DNA of 10,205 nucleotides from JAVXNW01 sp036645575 (GCA_036645575.1 JAVXNW010000092.1:1-10205); one strand, 5' to 3'. Numbered from the stretch's first letter, positions 1 through 6,636 are shown. Notes: generated from the sequence alone by a model not told the origin. Program-made: numbers and translations.

Positions 1-18
1 AACTCGGGCTGTCTCGCG

Positions 19-137
19 CAGCCCGGCACTGCGGTGCCGTGCTGTCGCTCACGCGGTGATTGAACGCGGAGGAGGGGCTACTCGCCCCCCTCCACACCAC
101 CCCCTCGAGCTGTACGCCCACGCTGTGGCATTCTCGC
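19..137. repeat. Structured intergenic repeat, copy A
   Basis: This non-coding stretch aligns without gaps to 10085-10203, in the same orientation, with 101 of 119 positions identical by hand count. It holds three hairpins: 19-44 (CAGC..CG.CAC, loop tgcg, GTG.CG.GCTG), a short TCAC/GTGA stem just after it, and a stem made of GGAGG-A-GGGGC against GCCCCCCTCC with a 5-nt loop. The right-edge copies keep the third stem while changing two of its base pairs. No transposase or coding frame is associated with it. The strand of action is unknown, and I do not recognise it as a named element. Confidence 0.8.
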
Positions 138-227
138 ATAGTGCCCTGTATGTTGGGGCGATCTCGCGGTCTTTCGAGCCACGGAGCCACCCTTCCGGCA
201 GCCGTGTTCCGGCGTTAAAATTGCCGT
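138..227. other. Non-coding spacer between repeat A and the rubrerythrin terminator
   Basis: No credible gene is visible here. Open frames crossing this stretch lack ribosome binding sites and have arginine-, proline- and serine-rich low-complexity translations typical of GC-rich shadow frames. No clear promoter is visible. Confidence 0.6.
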
Positions 228-263
228 AAAAAAAGCCGCCGTGCCATTTCTGGCGCGGCGGCT
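228..263 (-). terminator. Rho-independent terminator of rubrerythrin
   Basis: Reading the minus strand, just past the stop codon at 274 there is an inverted repeat (234-263; arms AGCCGCCG.GCCA and TGGC.CGGCGGCT with a 4-nt loop and one mismatch), followed directly by a run of T residues (complement of A at 228-234). A GC stem plus U-tract is the classic intrinsic terminator form. Confidence 0.92.
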
Positions 264-273
264 CGGGTTTATG

Positions 274-813
274 TTACTTGAAGTAGCGCTTGAGCAGGCC
301 TTCGAAGCCTTTGCCGTGGCGGGCTTCGTCCTTGGCCATCTCGTGGACGGTGTCGTGGACGGCGTCGTAGCCCAGTTCCTTGGCGAGTTTCGCCAGATCC
401 ATCTTGCCTGTGGTCGCGCCGAACTCGGCGTCAACGCGCATCTGGAGGTTCTTCTTGGTGGAGTCGGTCACGACTTCGCCCAGAAGCTCGGCGAACTTGG
501 CGGCATGCTCGGCCTCGTCAAAGGCGTAGCGGCGATAGGCTTCGGCGATCTCGGGCATTCCTTCGCGATCGGCGACGCGGCTCATGGCCAAATACATGCC
601 AACTTCGGAGCACTCGCCGTTGAAGTTCTGGCGCAGTCCTTCGATTACGCGGGCGTCAAGGCCCTTGGCGATGCCGACGACGTGCTCAGCTGCCCAAACG
701 CGCTCTTCGGACATCTTGTTGAACTTGCTCGCGGGGGCCTTGCAGATGGGGCAAAACTCGGGCGGCTGGTCCCCTTCGTGAACATAACCACAGATTGTGC
801 AAACCCACTTCAT
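274..813 (-). CDS. rbr: Reverse rubrerythrin (rubredoxin domain at the N-terminus)
   Basis: The gene encodes a 179-aa non-heme iron protein. Residues 1-30 form a rubredoxin-type FeCys4 site (C5xxC8 and C21xxC24), and about 35-179 form a ferritin-like four-helix diiron domain. Likely iron ligands are E67, E70, E100xxH103, E130 and E163xxH166. Canonical rubrerythrins carry rubredoxin at the C-terminus; this order defines reverse rubrerythrins, known in clostridia as NAD(P)H-dependent peroxidases working with an electron-transfer partner during oxidative stress. The protein is cytoplasmic. The start at 813 is chosen because AGGAGG lies 9 nt upstream and the rubredoxin fold begins there; an in-frame ATG 24 nt upstream has no such site and would add an unlikely tail. 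It is monocistronic with its own terminator. Its promoter is not clear; a weak TATATAAG lies at 878-885 on the minus strand. Confidence 0.95.
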   Translation of the reverse strand: MKWVCTICGYVHEGDQPPEFCPICKAPASKFNKMSEERVWAAEHVVGIAKGLDARVIEGLRQNFNGECSEVGMYLAMSRVADREGMPEIAEAYRRYAFDEAEHAAKFAELLGEVVTDSTKKNLQMRVDAEFGATTGKMDLAKLAKELGYDAVHDTVHEMAKDEARHGKGFEGLLKRYFK

Positions 814-886
814 AATGTAAATCCTCCTCATATTCAATGACTTTTTTTATTCTCTGACACGCACTTGGCGCTTGAACCTTATATAA

Positions 887-901
887 CCGCGCGGCGCGCG
901 G
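887..901. promoter_or_regulatory. Perfect GC palindrome in the rbr upstream region
   Basis: CCGCGCG and CGCGCGG flank one central G. The palindrome lies immediately upstream (minus-strand sense) of the TATATAAG that is the best -10 candidate for rubrerythrin, and 24 bp upstream of the -35 of the divergent gene. It could be a protein-binding site or just GC-rich chance sequence; the bound factor is unknown. Confidence 0.35.
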
Positions 902-925
902 ATGAAACACGTTGCATCTATTTTT

Positions 926-954
926 TTGACGAGTTTTATTTTCCGTGCTATAAT
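926..954 (+). promoter_or_regulatory. Sigma-A type promoter for the 95-aa protein and GNAT unit
   Basis: TTGACG (926-931), a 17-nt spacer and TATAAT (949-954) match the housekeeping consensus at 11 of 12 positions. Transcription would start near 961, giving a leader of about 16 nt that contains the GGAGG ribosome binding site (964-968). Confidence 0.85.
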
Positions 955-976
955 GCCGGTATTGGAGGGTGAGCAG

Positions 977-1264
977 ATGTCGAGATTGTGGGTACGGGTG
1001 ATTAAACGGCACCGGATTGCGCGGCAGGAGACGACGCCCTGCGGTTGGGGCGAGGAGCACGCCGCGCTTGAAGAGGTGCTCAAGGAGATGGATCTGCCCA
1101 GCCCCATGTGGCTGAGCAAGCACGAAAAGGAATATCAATCGTTTCGACGCACGGCGTTTTCGCCCGACCACTTCATCGAAGTGGTGGACTTCGATCACCT
1201 CGAGATCGAATTTCTGGACGACAGCGGCAAAAAGCACAAGAGCACCGATCCGCGCAATCAGTAA
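977..1264 (+). CDS. Conserved-looking small protein of unknown function
   Basis: The gene encodes 95 aa. I do not assign a function. The N-terminus is basic (RLWVRVIKRHRIAR) and could be a beta strand followed by a turn; the middle is predicted helical (about 26-40) with an aromatic segment (MWLSKHEKEY, 44-53); the end is acidic then polar. No signal peptide, membrane segment or catalytic motif is visible. It resembles short hypothetical proteins common in Clostridia (from memory, not searched). The ATG at 977 is chosen because GGAGG lies 8 nt upstream and the promoter places transcription start near 961, which rules out the upstream in-frame ATG at 902. It is followed 29 nt later by a GNAT gene without a visible promoter of its own, so the two are probably co-transcribed. 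Confidence 0.8.
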   Translation: MSRLWVRVIKRHRIARQETTPCGWGEEHAALEEVLKEMDLPSPMWLSKHEKEYQSFRRTAFSPDHFIEVVDFDHLEIEFLDDSGKKHKSTDPRNQ

Positions 1265-1293
1265 ATTCCTATCGCTAAAAGGGAGGGACCGAC

Positions 1294-1830
1294 ATGGGCA
1301 GAATGTACGGAGAACAAGTGACGTTGCGCGAGTACCGCTGGGAAGACTTGGGCGACATTCGCGCATGGGTGACAAACGACAAGGTATGCGGCATGTTGGG
1401 CAGCGTGTTTTACAAGCCCCAGACGTGGGAGCAGACCGAGCAGTATCTGCGGGGCATATTGGACGGGAACTCCGGCGCAAACTTCGTGATCGCCCAGCCC
1501 GATACCCTCAAATACTTGGGTCAGTGCAACCTCATGATGATCGACAGCATTGCCCGCAAGGCCGAAATCGGCATTGTGCTCTTGCCTGAATCGATGGGGC
1601 GCGGCATCGCGCGCGAGGCGCTTGCCCTCTTGTGCCGCTACGCGTTTCACACGCTCAACCTGAACCGCCTCTACCTCAAGGTGTACGAGCGCAACGTCCG
1701 CGCCGTTCACCTGTACGAGATGGCCGGGTTCCGCCACGAGGGCTGCCTGCGCGAGGACAGCTATCTGGACGGCTGCTATGAGGATACGCTGGTCATGGGG
1801 CTCCTCAAAAGCGAGTGGGAAAAAGCATAG
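1294..1830 (+). CDS. GNAT family N-acetyltransferase, RimJ/RimL-like
   Basis: The 178-aa protein has the full GNAT fold of the Acetyltransf_3 type: an N-terminal strand and helix (VTLREYRWEDLGDIRAWV), then the acetyl-CoA pyrophosphate-binding segment at about 93-110 (GIVLLPESMGRGIAREAL), and the C-terminal NxxAxxLYExxGF signature (134-146, seen as NVRAVHLYEMAGF). Such proteins transfer acetyl from acetyl-CoA to an amine: a ribosomal protein N-terminus, a small metabolite or an antibiotic. The substrate cannot be read from sequence. GGGAGGG lies 6 nt upstream of the start. The gene probably shares the promoter at 926-954 with the upstream 95-aa gene. Its stop codon is one base from the stop of the converging fhs gene, leaving no room for a terminator between them. 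Confidence 0.88.
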   Translation: MGRMYGEQVTLREYRWEDLGDIRAWVTNDKVCGMLGSVFYKPQTWEQTEQYLRGILDGNSGANFVIAQPDTLKYLGQCNLMMIDSIARKAEIGIVLLPESMGRGIAREALALLCRYAFHTLNLNRLYLKVYERNVRAVHLYEMAGFRHEGCLREDSYLDGCYEDTLVMGLLKSEWEKA

Positions 1831-1831
1831 G

Positions 1832-3496
1832 CTAGAACAGCCCGGTGATCTTTCCGTCGTCGTCTACGTCGATGTTCTCGGCGGCGGGATGCTCGGGCAG
1901 ACCCGGCATGGTCATCACGTCGCCGGTCAGCGCGACGATAAAGCCCGCGCCCGCCGACAGCTTGAGCTCGCGCACCGTCACGGTGAAGCCCTCCGGCGCG
2001 CCCAAGAGCAGGGGATTGTCGGAAAAGCTGTACTGCGTCTTGGCCACGCAGATGGGCAGCGCGCCATAGCCCATCTGCGCCAGCTGTTTCATTCGCTTTT
2101 TCGCGGCGGGCAGGAACGCCACGTCGCGCCCATGGTACACTTTTTCGGTGAGCGCCCGCAATTTCTCCTCGATGGTCGTGTCAAGCTCGTAGGCGAACTT
2201 GAGGTGGGTCGGGCGCTCGCACAGGCGAATGACCGACTGGGCCAGCGCCAAGCCGCCCTCGCCGCCCTTGGCCCACACGTCGCTTAAGACCGCCTCGACG
2301 TTGTACTCCGCGAGCTTGCGTTCCACCAGCTCGACCTCCGCGTCGGTATCGGTCGGGAAGCGGTTGAGCGCGACCACGGTCGGGATCTCGTAGACGTCTA
2401 TGGCGTTTTGCACATGGCGCATGAGGTTGGGCAGTCCCTTTTCAAGCGCGTCCAAGTTCTCCTGCGCCAGCTCCTTTTTGTTTTGCCCGCCGTGCAGCTT
2501 GAGCGCGCGCACCGACGCGACGATCACCATCGCGCGCGGGTGAAGCCCCGCCGTGCGGCACTTGATGTCGATGAATTTCTCCGCGCCCAGATCCGCGCCG
2601 AACCCGGCCTCCGTCACCGCGTAATCGCCCAGCTTGAGCGCCATACGGGTCGCCGTGACCGAGTTGCAGCCGTGCGCAATGTTGGCAAAGGGGCCGCCGT
2701 GGATCAGCGCGGGCGTGCCCTCGAGCGTCTGAACCAAGTTGGGCTTGATGGCGTCCTTGAGCAGCGCGGCCATCGCGCCCTGCGCCTTGAGCTGCCCCGC
2801 CGTCACGGGTCGCGCGTCAAAATCGTAGGCGACGACGATCTTTGAAAGGCGCTCCTTCAAATCGGCGATCCCGCTGGCCAGGCACACCACCGCCATCACT
2901 TCGCTCGCAACCGTGATGTCAAACCCGTCCTCGCGCACGACGCCGTTGGTTCTGCCGCCAAGGCCTGAGACGATGTTGCGCAACTGCCGGTCGTTCATGT
3001 CCACCGCGCGCTTCCAAGTGATGCTCTTTGCGTCGATGCGCAAGGGATTGCCCTGCTGAATGTGGTTGTCCAGCATCGCCGCCAGCAGGTTGTTTGCCGC
3101 GCCAATGGCGTGAAAGTCGCCGGTAAAGTGGAGGTTGATGTCCTCCATGGGCACCACCTGCGCATAGCCCCCGCCGGTCGCGCCGCCCTTGACGCCGAAC
3201 ACCGGCCCCAGCGACGGCTCGCGCAGCGCGACCATCGTGCGCTTTCCAAGCCGCGAGAGCGCGTCCGCAAGGCCGATCGTGGTGGTGGTCTTGCCCTCGC
3301 CCGCCGCCGTCGGCGTGATCGCGGTCACCAGCACGAGCTTTCCGTCCGCGCGCGCGCTTTCCTTGAGCAGCCCCAAATCCACCTTGGCCTTGTAGCGGCC
3401 GTAATGTTCTAGATATTTCTCGTCGATCCCCGCGCGCGCCGCGATCTCGTCAATCGGCCTCAGCGCAACCGCCTGTGCAATTTGTATGTCCGTCAT
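1832..3496 (-). CDS. fhs: Formate-tetrahydrofolate ligase
   Basis: The 554-aa protein has the usual length for this enzyme. It catalyses formate + tetrahydrofolate + ATP to 10-formyltetrahydrofolate + ADP + phosphate, supplying one-carbon units for purines and formyl-Met and, in acetogens, the methyl branch of the Wood-Ljungdahl pathway. The ATP site TPTAAGEGKTT is at 61-71 and the family signature EPSLGPVFGVKGGATGGG at 93-110, followed by the conserved VPMEDINLHFTGD segment. The active form is a cytoplasmic homotetramer in characterised clostridial enzymes. The start at 3496 has AGGGGG 8 nt upstream. The gene lies 57 nt behind lacI on the same strand but has its own promoter. No other folate-pathway gene is in the window, so acetogenesis cannot be inferred from it alone. 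Confidence 0.97.
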   Translation of the reverse strand: MTDIQIAQAVALRPIDEIAARAGIDEKYLEHYGRYKAKVDLGLLKESARADGKLVLVTAITPTAAGEGKTTTTIGLADALSRLGKRTMVALREPSLGPVFGVKGGATGGGYAQVVPMEDINLHFTGDFHAIGAANNLLAAMLDNHIQQGNPLRIDAKSITWKRAVDMNDRQLRNIVSGLGGRTNGVVREDGFDITVASEVMAVVCLASGIADLKERLSKIVVAYDFDARPVTAGQLKAQGAMAALLKDAIKPNLVQTLEGTPALIHGGPFANIAHGCNSVTATRMALKLGDYAVTEAGFGADLGAEKFIDIKCRTAGLHPRAMVIVASVRALKLHGGQNKKELAQENLDALEKGLPNLMRHVQNAIDVYEIPTVVALNRFPTDTDAEVELVERKLAEYNVEAVLSDVWAKGGEGGLALAQSVIRLCERPTHLKFAYELDTTIEEKLRALTEKVYHGRDVAFLPAAKKRMKQLAQMGYGALPICVAKTQYSFSDNPLLLGAPEGFTVTVRELKLSAGAGFIVALTGDVMTMPGLPEHPAAENIDVDDDGKITGLF

Positions 3497-3552
3497 CCCA
3501 AACGCCCCCTTCTCCCTGCGGGCCGCCGCCCCACCGCTTACCTAATAGGGAT

Positions 3553-3581
3553 ATTATACCATAGCGCCGCTTGCGCGGCAA
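3553..3581 (-). promoter_or_regulatory. fhs promoter overlapping the lacI stop codon
   Basis: On the minus strand TTGCCG (3581-3576), a 17-nt spacer and TATAAT (3558-3553) form a promoter with a perfect -10 box. The TAA stop of the LacI-type gene (3556-3554) lies inside the -10 box. Predicted start is near 3546, giving a leader of about 50 nt with the ribosome binding site. Confidence 0.7.
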
Positions 3582-4555
3582 CTGTCGCGCACCACAATCC
3601 TGCACGGAAGTTCGACGCGCAGGTTCTCCCGATGTCCGCCGCGCATCCGGTCGAGCAGCACCTCAAGGGCCATGTGCGCCATGTCCTCGCGCGGAATGTT
3701 GACCGTGGTCAGCATGGGCTGCGTCGCCTGCGCCCGGTCGATGTTGTCAATCGATATGACCGACAGCGGATGCTTCTTGGCCGCGCGATTTTTCGCCATT
3801 GCCGCAAGCGCGCCCACCGCGGTCAGGTCGTTTGCGCACAATACCGCCGTCGCCTCGCCGCTCTCAAGCAGCTTTTCCATCGCCTCGTAGCCCGCCCGCT
3901 CGCTCTGGTCGGTCGGGAATATCCCCTGATAGTTGATCGGCAATTCGTGCTTGATCAGCGTGTCGCAATAGCCGACGTAGCGCCGCTCGTAGGAGCAGTC
4001 GCCGATATAGGCGATTTTCCGATGCCCCAGGGTCAGCAGGTGCTCGACCGCCAGCCGCGCCGCCTTCTCGCCGTCCGCAACCACCTCGTCCACGTCGAAA
4101 TTGAGCGGATTGCGCCACAGCCCCACCAAATTGCCCGTGACCAACTGGAGCCTTTTGAGCAGCGCCGCTGAACACCTGCCCAATATGATCACGCCGTCCG
4201 GCGCGCCTACGCCGCCCTCGAGCGTGTCCCCCGCGCGCCATATGCCCTCCAGCACGATGTGGCGACGGTTCAATTCCACCTCGATCGCACGGTACAATTC
4301 AAAGAAGAACGGGTCGTCCGAAAGCGAAAATATGCGCGCCAGCACCACCGCGACCCGTGGCGTCTTCTCCTCCGCCTTTCCGCCCCGCACGAGAAACTGC
4401 GCGCTCTGGTTGGGCGTGTAGCCGATGTCGTGCGCCGCCTGCCAGATCTTCTCCTTGAGCGCCTCCGACGCGCAGGTCGCCGAGCGGTTGTTGAGCACCC
4501 GCGACACCGTGGACGGCGACGCGCCCACCATCTCCGCAATCCGTTTGAGCGACAA
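3554..4555 (-). CDS. LacI/GalR-family transcriptional regulator
   Basis: The 333-aa protein has an N-terminal helix-turn-helix (3-22, LKRIAEMVGASPSTVSRVLN), the hinge segment YTPNQSAQFLVRG (46-58) whose leucine typically intercalates at the operator's central CpG, and a periplasmic-binding-like effector domain (about 66-330, with CANDLTAVGAL at 240-250 and SIDNID at 268-273). I chose the TTG start at 4555 because AGGAGG lies 8 nt upstream and family members begin at this point; the upstream ATG at 4615 would run through the binding site and an operator-like sequence. Effector-domain features resemble sugar-responsive members (EbgR/MsmR-like, by memory). It is divergent from a sulfate importer operon and two CG-centred sites flank the promoters, so it probably regulates both. 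The effector is unknown. Confidence 0.9.
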   Translation of the reverse strand: MSLKRIAEMVGASPSTVSRVLNNRSATCASEALKEKIWQAAHDIGYTPNQSAQFLVRGGKAEEKTPRVAVVLARIFSLSDDPFFFELYRAIEVELNRRHIVLEGIWRAGDTLEGGVGAPDGVIILGRCSAALLKRLQLVTGNLVGLWRNPLNFDVDEVVADGEKAARLAVEHLLTLGHRKIAYIGDCSYERRYVGYCDTLIKHELPINYQGIFPTDQSERAGYEAMEKLLESGEATAVLCANDLTAVGALAAMAKNRAAKKHPLSVISIDNIDRAQATQPMLTTVNIPREDMAHMALEVLLDRMRGGHRENLRVELPCRIVVRDSCRASGAMV

Positions 4556-4576
4556 TGCGCTCCCCTCCTTTAAAGA

Positions 4577-4592
4577 AAACGTTTGCCTAATT
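4577..4592. promoter_or_regulatory. Operator-like site O1
   Basis: AAACGTTTGCCTAATT contains the palindrome AAACGTTT with a central CpG, as in LacI-family operators. It matches O2 at 15 of 16 positions. It sits in the lacI leader (about +33 to +48) and just upstream of the -35 of the importer promoter. A CcpA-type cre site is an alternative reading. Confidence 0.7.
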
Positions 4593-4597
4593 AAGGC

Positions 4598-4626
4598 TTG
4601 AAATTCAAAGAGCACTAGGGTATCAT
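4598..4626 (+). promoter_or_regulatory. Promoter of the sulfate importer operon
   Basis: TTGAAA (4598-4603), a 17-nt spacer and TATCAT (4621-4626) match consensus at 10 of 12 positions. Predicted start is near 4633, giving a leader of about 89 nt that contains operator O2. It overlaps the divergent lacI promoter, so one polymerase would exclude the other. Confidence 0.7.
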
Positions 4627-4630
4627 AGCT

Positions 4631-4659
4631 ATTATAGCCGATATACGCCCGATATTCAA
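4631..4659 (-). promoter_or_regulatory. Promoter of the LacI-family gene
   Basis: On the minus strand TTGAAT (4659-4654), a 17-nt spacer and a perfect TATAAT (4636-4631) form the promoter. Predicted start is near 4624, giving a leader of about 69 nt that contains O1. Its -10 box lies 4 bp from the -10 box of the importer promoter. Confidence 0.75.
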
Positions 4660-4684
4660 GCGTTTTATGCGAAAAAACGAACCC

Positions 4685-4700
4685 AAACGTTTGCTTAATT
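4685..4700. promoter_or_regulatory. Operator-like site O2
   Basis: AAACGTTTGCTTAATT, whose core extends to the 10-bp palindrome CAAACGTTTG (4684-4693), repeats O1 with one difference. It lies in the leader of the importer operon (about +53 to +68), with centre-to-centre distance 108 bp from O1. The position suits a roadblock or a DNA loop with O1. Confidence 0.7.
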
Positions 4701-4721
4701 CAGCGAAAGAAGGAACATTTC

Positions 4722-5765
4722 ATGAAAAAAAATCGCCCGATCGCACTGCTTTTCCTGGTGCTGATCCTGACAAGCGGCGCGCTGTCCGGCTGCGCCGGGA
4801 CGCCAAGCGCCCAAGAAAGCCCCGCGCCCACCGCGCGCGCGCTCGAACTCACCAACGTGTCCTACGACCCGACCCGCGAATTTTACGCGGCCTACAACCA
4901 GCTCTTTAGCCAAAAGCAGCTGGCCGAAACCGGGCGCGCGGTCGAGGTGATCCAGTCGCACGGCGGTTCCGGCTCGCAGGCGATCTCGGTCTCGCAGGGG
5001 CTGGAGGCCGACGTGGTCACGCTGGCGCTCGAGGGCGACGTGCAGGCGGTGGCCGACGCGGGGCTGATTGAGGCGGGGTGGAAGGCGGAGTTTGCCAAGG
5101 ACAGCGCGCCCTACACCTCGGCGATCGTGTTCCTCGTGCGCGCGGGCAACCCCAAGGGCATCAAGGACTGGAACGACCTTGCGCGGGACGGGGTCGGCGT
5201 CATCACGCCCAACCCCAAGACGTCGGGCGGCGCGCGGTGGAACTTTCTGGCCGCGTGGGCCTATTGCGAAAAGCAATTTGCCGGGGATGAGGCGCAGACG
5301 CTGGGCTTCATGCGCAAGCTGTTTGAAAACGTGCTGGTGCTCGACTCGGGCGCGCGCGGCTCGACCACCTCGTTTGTCGAAAACAAGCAGGGCGACGTGC
5401 TGATCGCGTGGGAAAACGAGGCGTACCTGACGCTCAAGGCGTACCCGGGCGAATACGAGCTTGTCGCGCCGTCGATCAGCATCCTGTGCCAGCCCTCGGT
5501 CGCGGTGGTGGACGAGGTCGCGAAAAAGCACGACACCCAAGCGCTTGCCAGCGCGTACCTCGCGGGGCTGTACGAAGACGACGCGCAGCGCCTCGCCGCC
5601 CAGCACTTCTACCGCCCGTCAAACGAGGCGATCCTCGCGGAGTACGCGGACGTATTTGACCTCAAGATGGAGATGACCAACATCGAGCACTTTGGCGGGT
5701 GGAAGGCGGCGCAGGCGCGCTTCTTCTCCGACGGCGGCGTGTTCGATCAGATCTACGAAAAGTGA
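4722..5765 (+). CDS. sbp: Sulfate-binding lipoprotein of the ABC importer
   Basis: The 347-aa protein is an extracytoplasmic sulfate/thiosulfate-binding protein. It has a lipoprotein signal peptide with hydrophobic core 8-20 and lipobox LSGC ending at C24, so it would be anchored to the outer face of the membrane. Family pocket motifs are intact: NVSYDPTREFY (45-55, with D49), SHGGSGSQA (79-87), NPKTSGGARW (164-173, the S-G-G anion loop), GARGSTTSF (210-218) and IAWENEA (228-234, with the pocket Trp). These match the residues that bind unprotonated sulfate in the enterobacterial Sbp. Molybdate or phosphate binding is less likely. GAAGGAA lies 7 nt upstream of the start. It is the first gene of the operon and its leader carries operator O2; cysT follows after 14 nt. 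Confidence 0.94.
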   Translation: MKKNRPIALLFLVLILTSGALSGCAGTPSAQESPAPTARALELTNVSYDPTREFYAAYNQLFSQKQLAETGRAVEVIQSHGGSGSQAISVSQGLEADVVTLALEGDVQAVADAGLIEAGWKAEFAKDSAPYTSAIVFLVRAGNPKGIKDWNDLARDGVGVITPNPKTSGGARWNFLAAWAYCEKQFAGDEAQTLGFMRKLFENVLVLDSGARGSTTSFVENKQGDVLIAWENEAYLTLKAYPGEYELVAPSISILCQPSVAVVDEVAKKHDTQALASAYLAGLYEDDAQRLAAQHFYRPSNEAILAEYADVFDLKMEMTNIEHFGGWKAAQARFFSDGGVFDQIYEK

Positions 5766-5779
5766 GCGATTCGATTTTG

Positions 5780-6625
5780 ATGAAGACAGACAAAGCGAAA
5801 AAGCCGAAAAACCGGCGCGTCATTCCGGGCTTTGGGTTGGGCCTTGGCGTGACGCTCACGATGGTCTCCCTGATCGTGCTGATCCCGCTGTGTTCCATCG
5901 CGGTGACCAGCGCGCAGATGGGCTTTCCCCAGTTCATTCGCACGATCACCCGCGCGCGCGTCTTGGCCAGCTTTCAGGTGAGCCTGATCTGCGCGAGCGT
6001 TGCGGCGCTCGTCAACCTGGTGATGGGCGTGCTCATCGCGTGGGTGCTCGTGCGCTACGACTTCCCCGGCAAGCGCCTGCTGGACGGGCTGATCGAGCTG
6101 CCGTTTGCGCTGCCGACCGCCATTGCGGGCATCACGCTCACGTCGCTGACCGCCTCGAACGGCTGGATCGGCCGCATCTTTGCGCAATTTGGCGTGGCCA
6201 TCGCCTACACGCGCATCGGCATCGTGCTGGCGCTCATCTTTGTGGGCATTCCCTTCGTCGTGCGCGCGGTGCAGCCGGTGCTTGAAAAGCTGGACGGAGC
6301 CTATGAGGAGGCCGCGGGGATGCTGGGCGCGAACCGCAGAACCATCTTTTTCCGCATCATCTGGCCGGAGATACGCCCCGCCGCGCTGACCGGGTTCGGG
6401 CTTGCGCTGGCGCGGGGGCTGGGCGAGTATGGGAGCGTGGTCTTCATCGCGGGCAACAAGCCGTACTCGACGGAGATCGTGCCGCTGATGATCATGTCGC
6501 AATTGCAGCAGTTCGACTATGCCGGGGCGACCGCGATCGCGCTGGTGATGCTGCTCCTGTCGTTTGTGCTGTTGCTGATCATGAATATCTTGCAGGTGCG
6601 CGCGGCCAAGCGCACGCTGAATTAG
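5780..6625 (+). CDS. cysT: Sulfate ABC transporter permease CysT (CysU)
   Basis: The 281-aa inner-membrane permease has about six hydrophobic segments (around 18-42, 64-92, 105-123, 142-162, 203-225, 250-272). The EAA loop that docks on the ATPase is at about 177-196 (EEAAGMLGANRRTIFFRIIW). It forms the translocation path with CysW. I chose ATG 5780; an in-frame GTG at 5762 overlaps the stop of the binding-protein gene (GTGA) and would add six residues. Neither start has a strong ribosome binding site, which suggests translation coupled to the upstream gene. cysW follows after 11 nt. Confidence 0.93.
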   Translation: MKTDKAKKPKNRRVIPGFGLGLGVTLTMVSLIVLIPLCSIAVTSAQMGFPQFIRTITRARVLASFQVSLICASVAALVNLVMGVLIAWVLVRYDFPGKRLLDGLIELPFALPTAIAGITLTSLTASNGWIGRIFAQFGVAIAYTRIGIVLALIFVGIPFVVRAVQPVLEKLDGAYEEAAGMLGANRRTIFFRIIWPEIRPAALTGFGLALARGLGEYGSVVFIAGNKPYSTEIVPLMIMSQLQQFDYAGATAIALVMLLLSFVLLLIMNILQVRAAKRTLN

Positions 6626-6636
6626 GGGGGACGCGC

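Noticed and set aside
241..840. Long plus-strand open frame opposite rubrerythrin
   Set aside because: It is the antisense of a gene with full rubrerythrin motifs, has no ribosome binding site, and arises from GC-rich third-position bias. The same applies to the minus-strand frames at 4695-5606, 5753-6502 and 7507-8628.
3497..3546. Tetrahydrofolate riboswitch ahead of fhs
   Set aside because: The leader from the predicted start is only about 50 nt and shows no multi-stem aptamer.
4633..4721. Sulfur-related riboswitch (such as S-box) in the importer leader
   Set aside because: The leader is about 89 nt, AT-rich, and shows neither the aptamer stems nor a terminator hairpin; the operator O2 explains the conserved-looking part.
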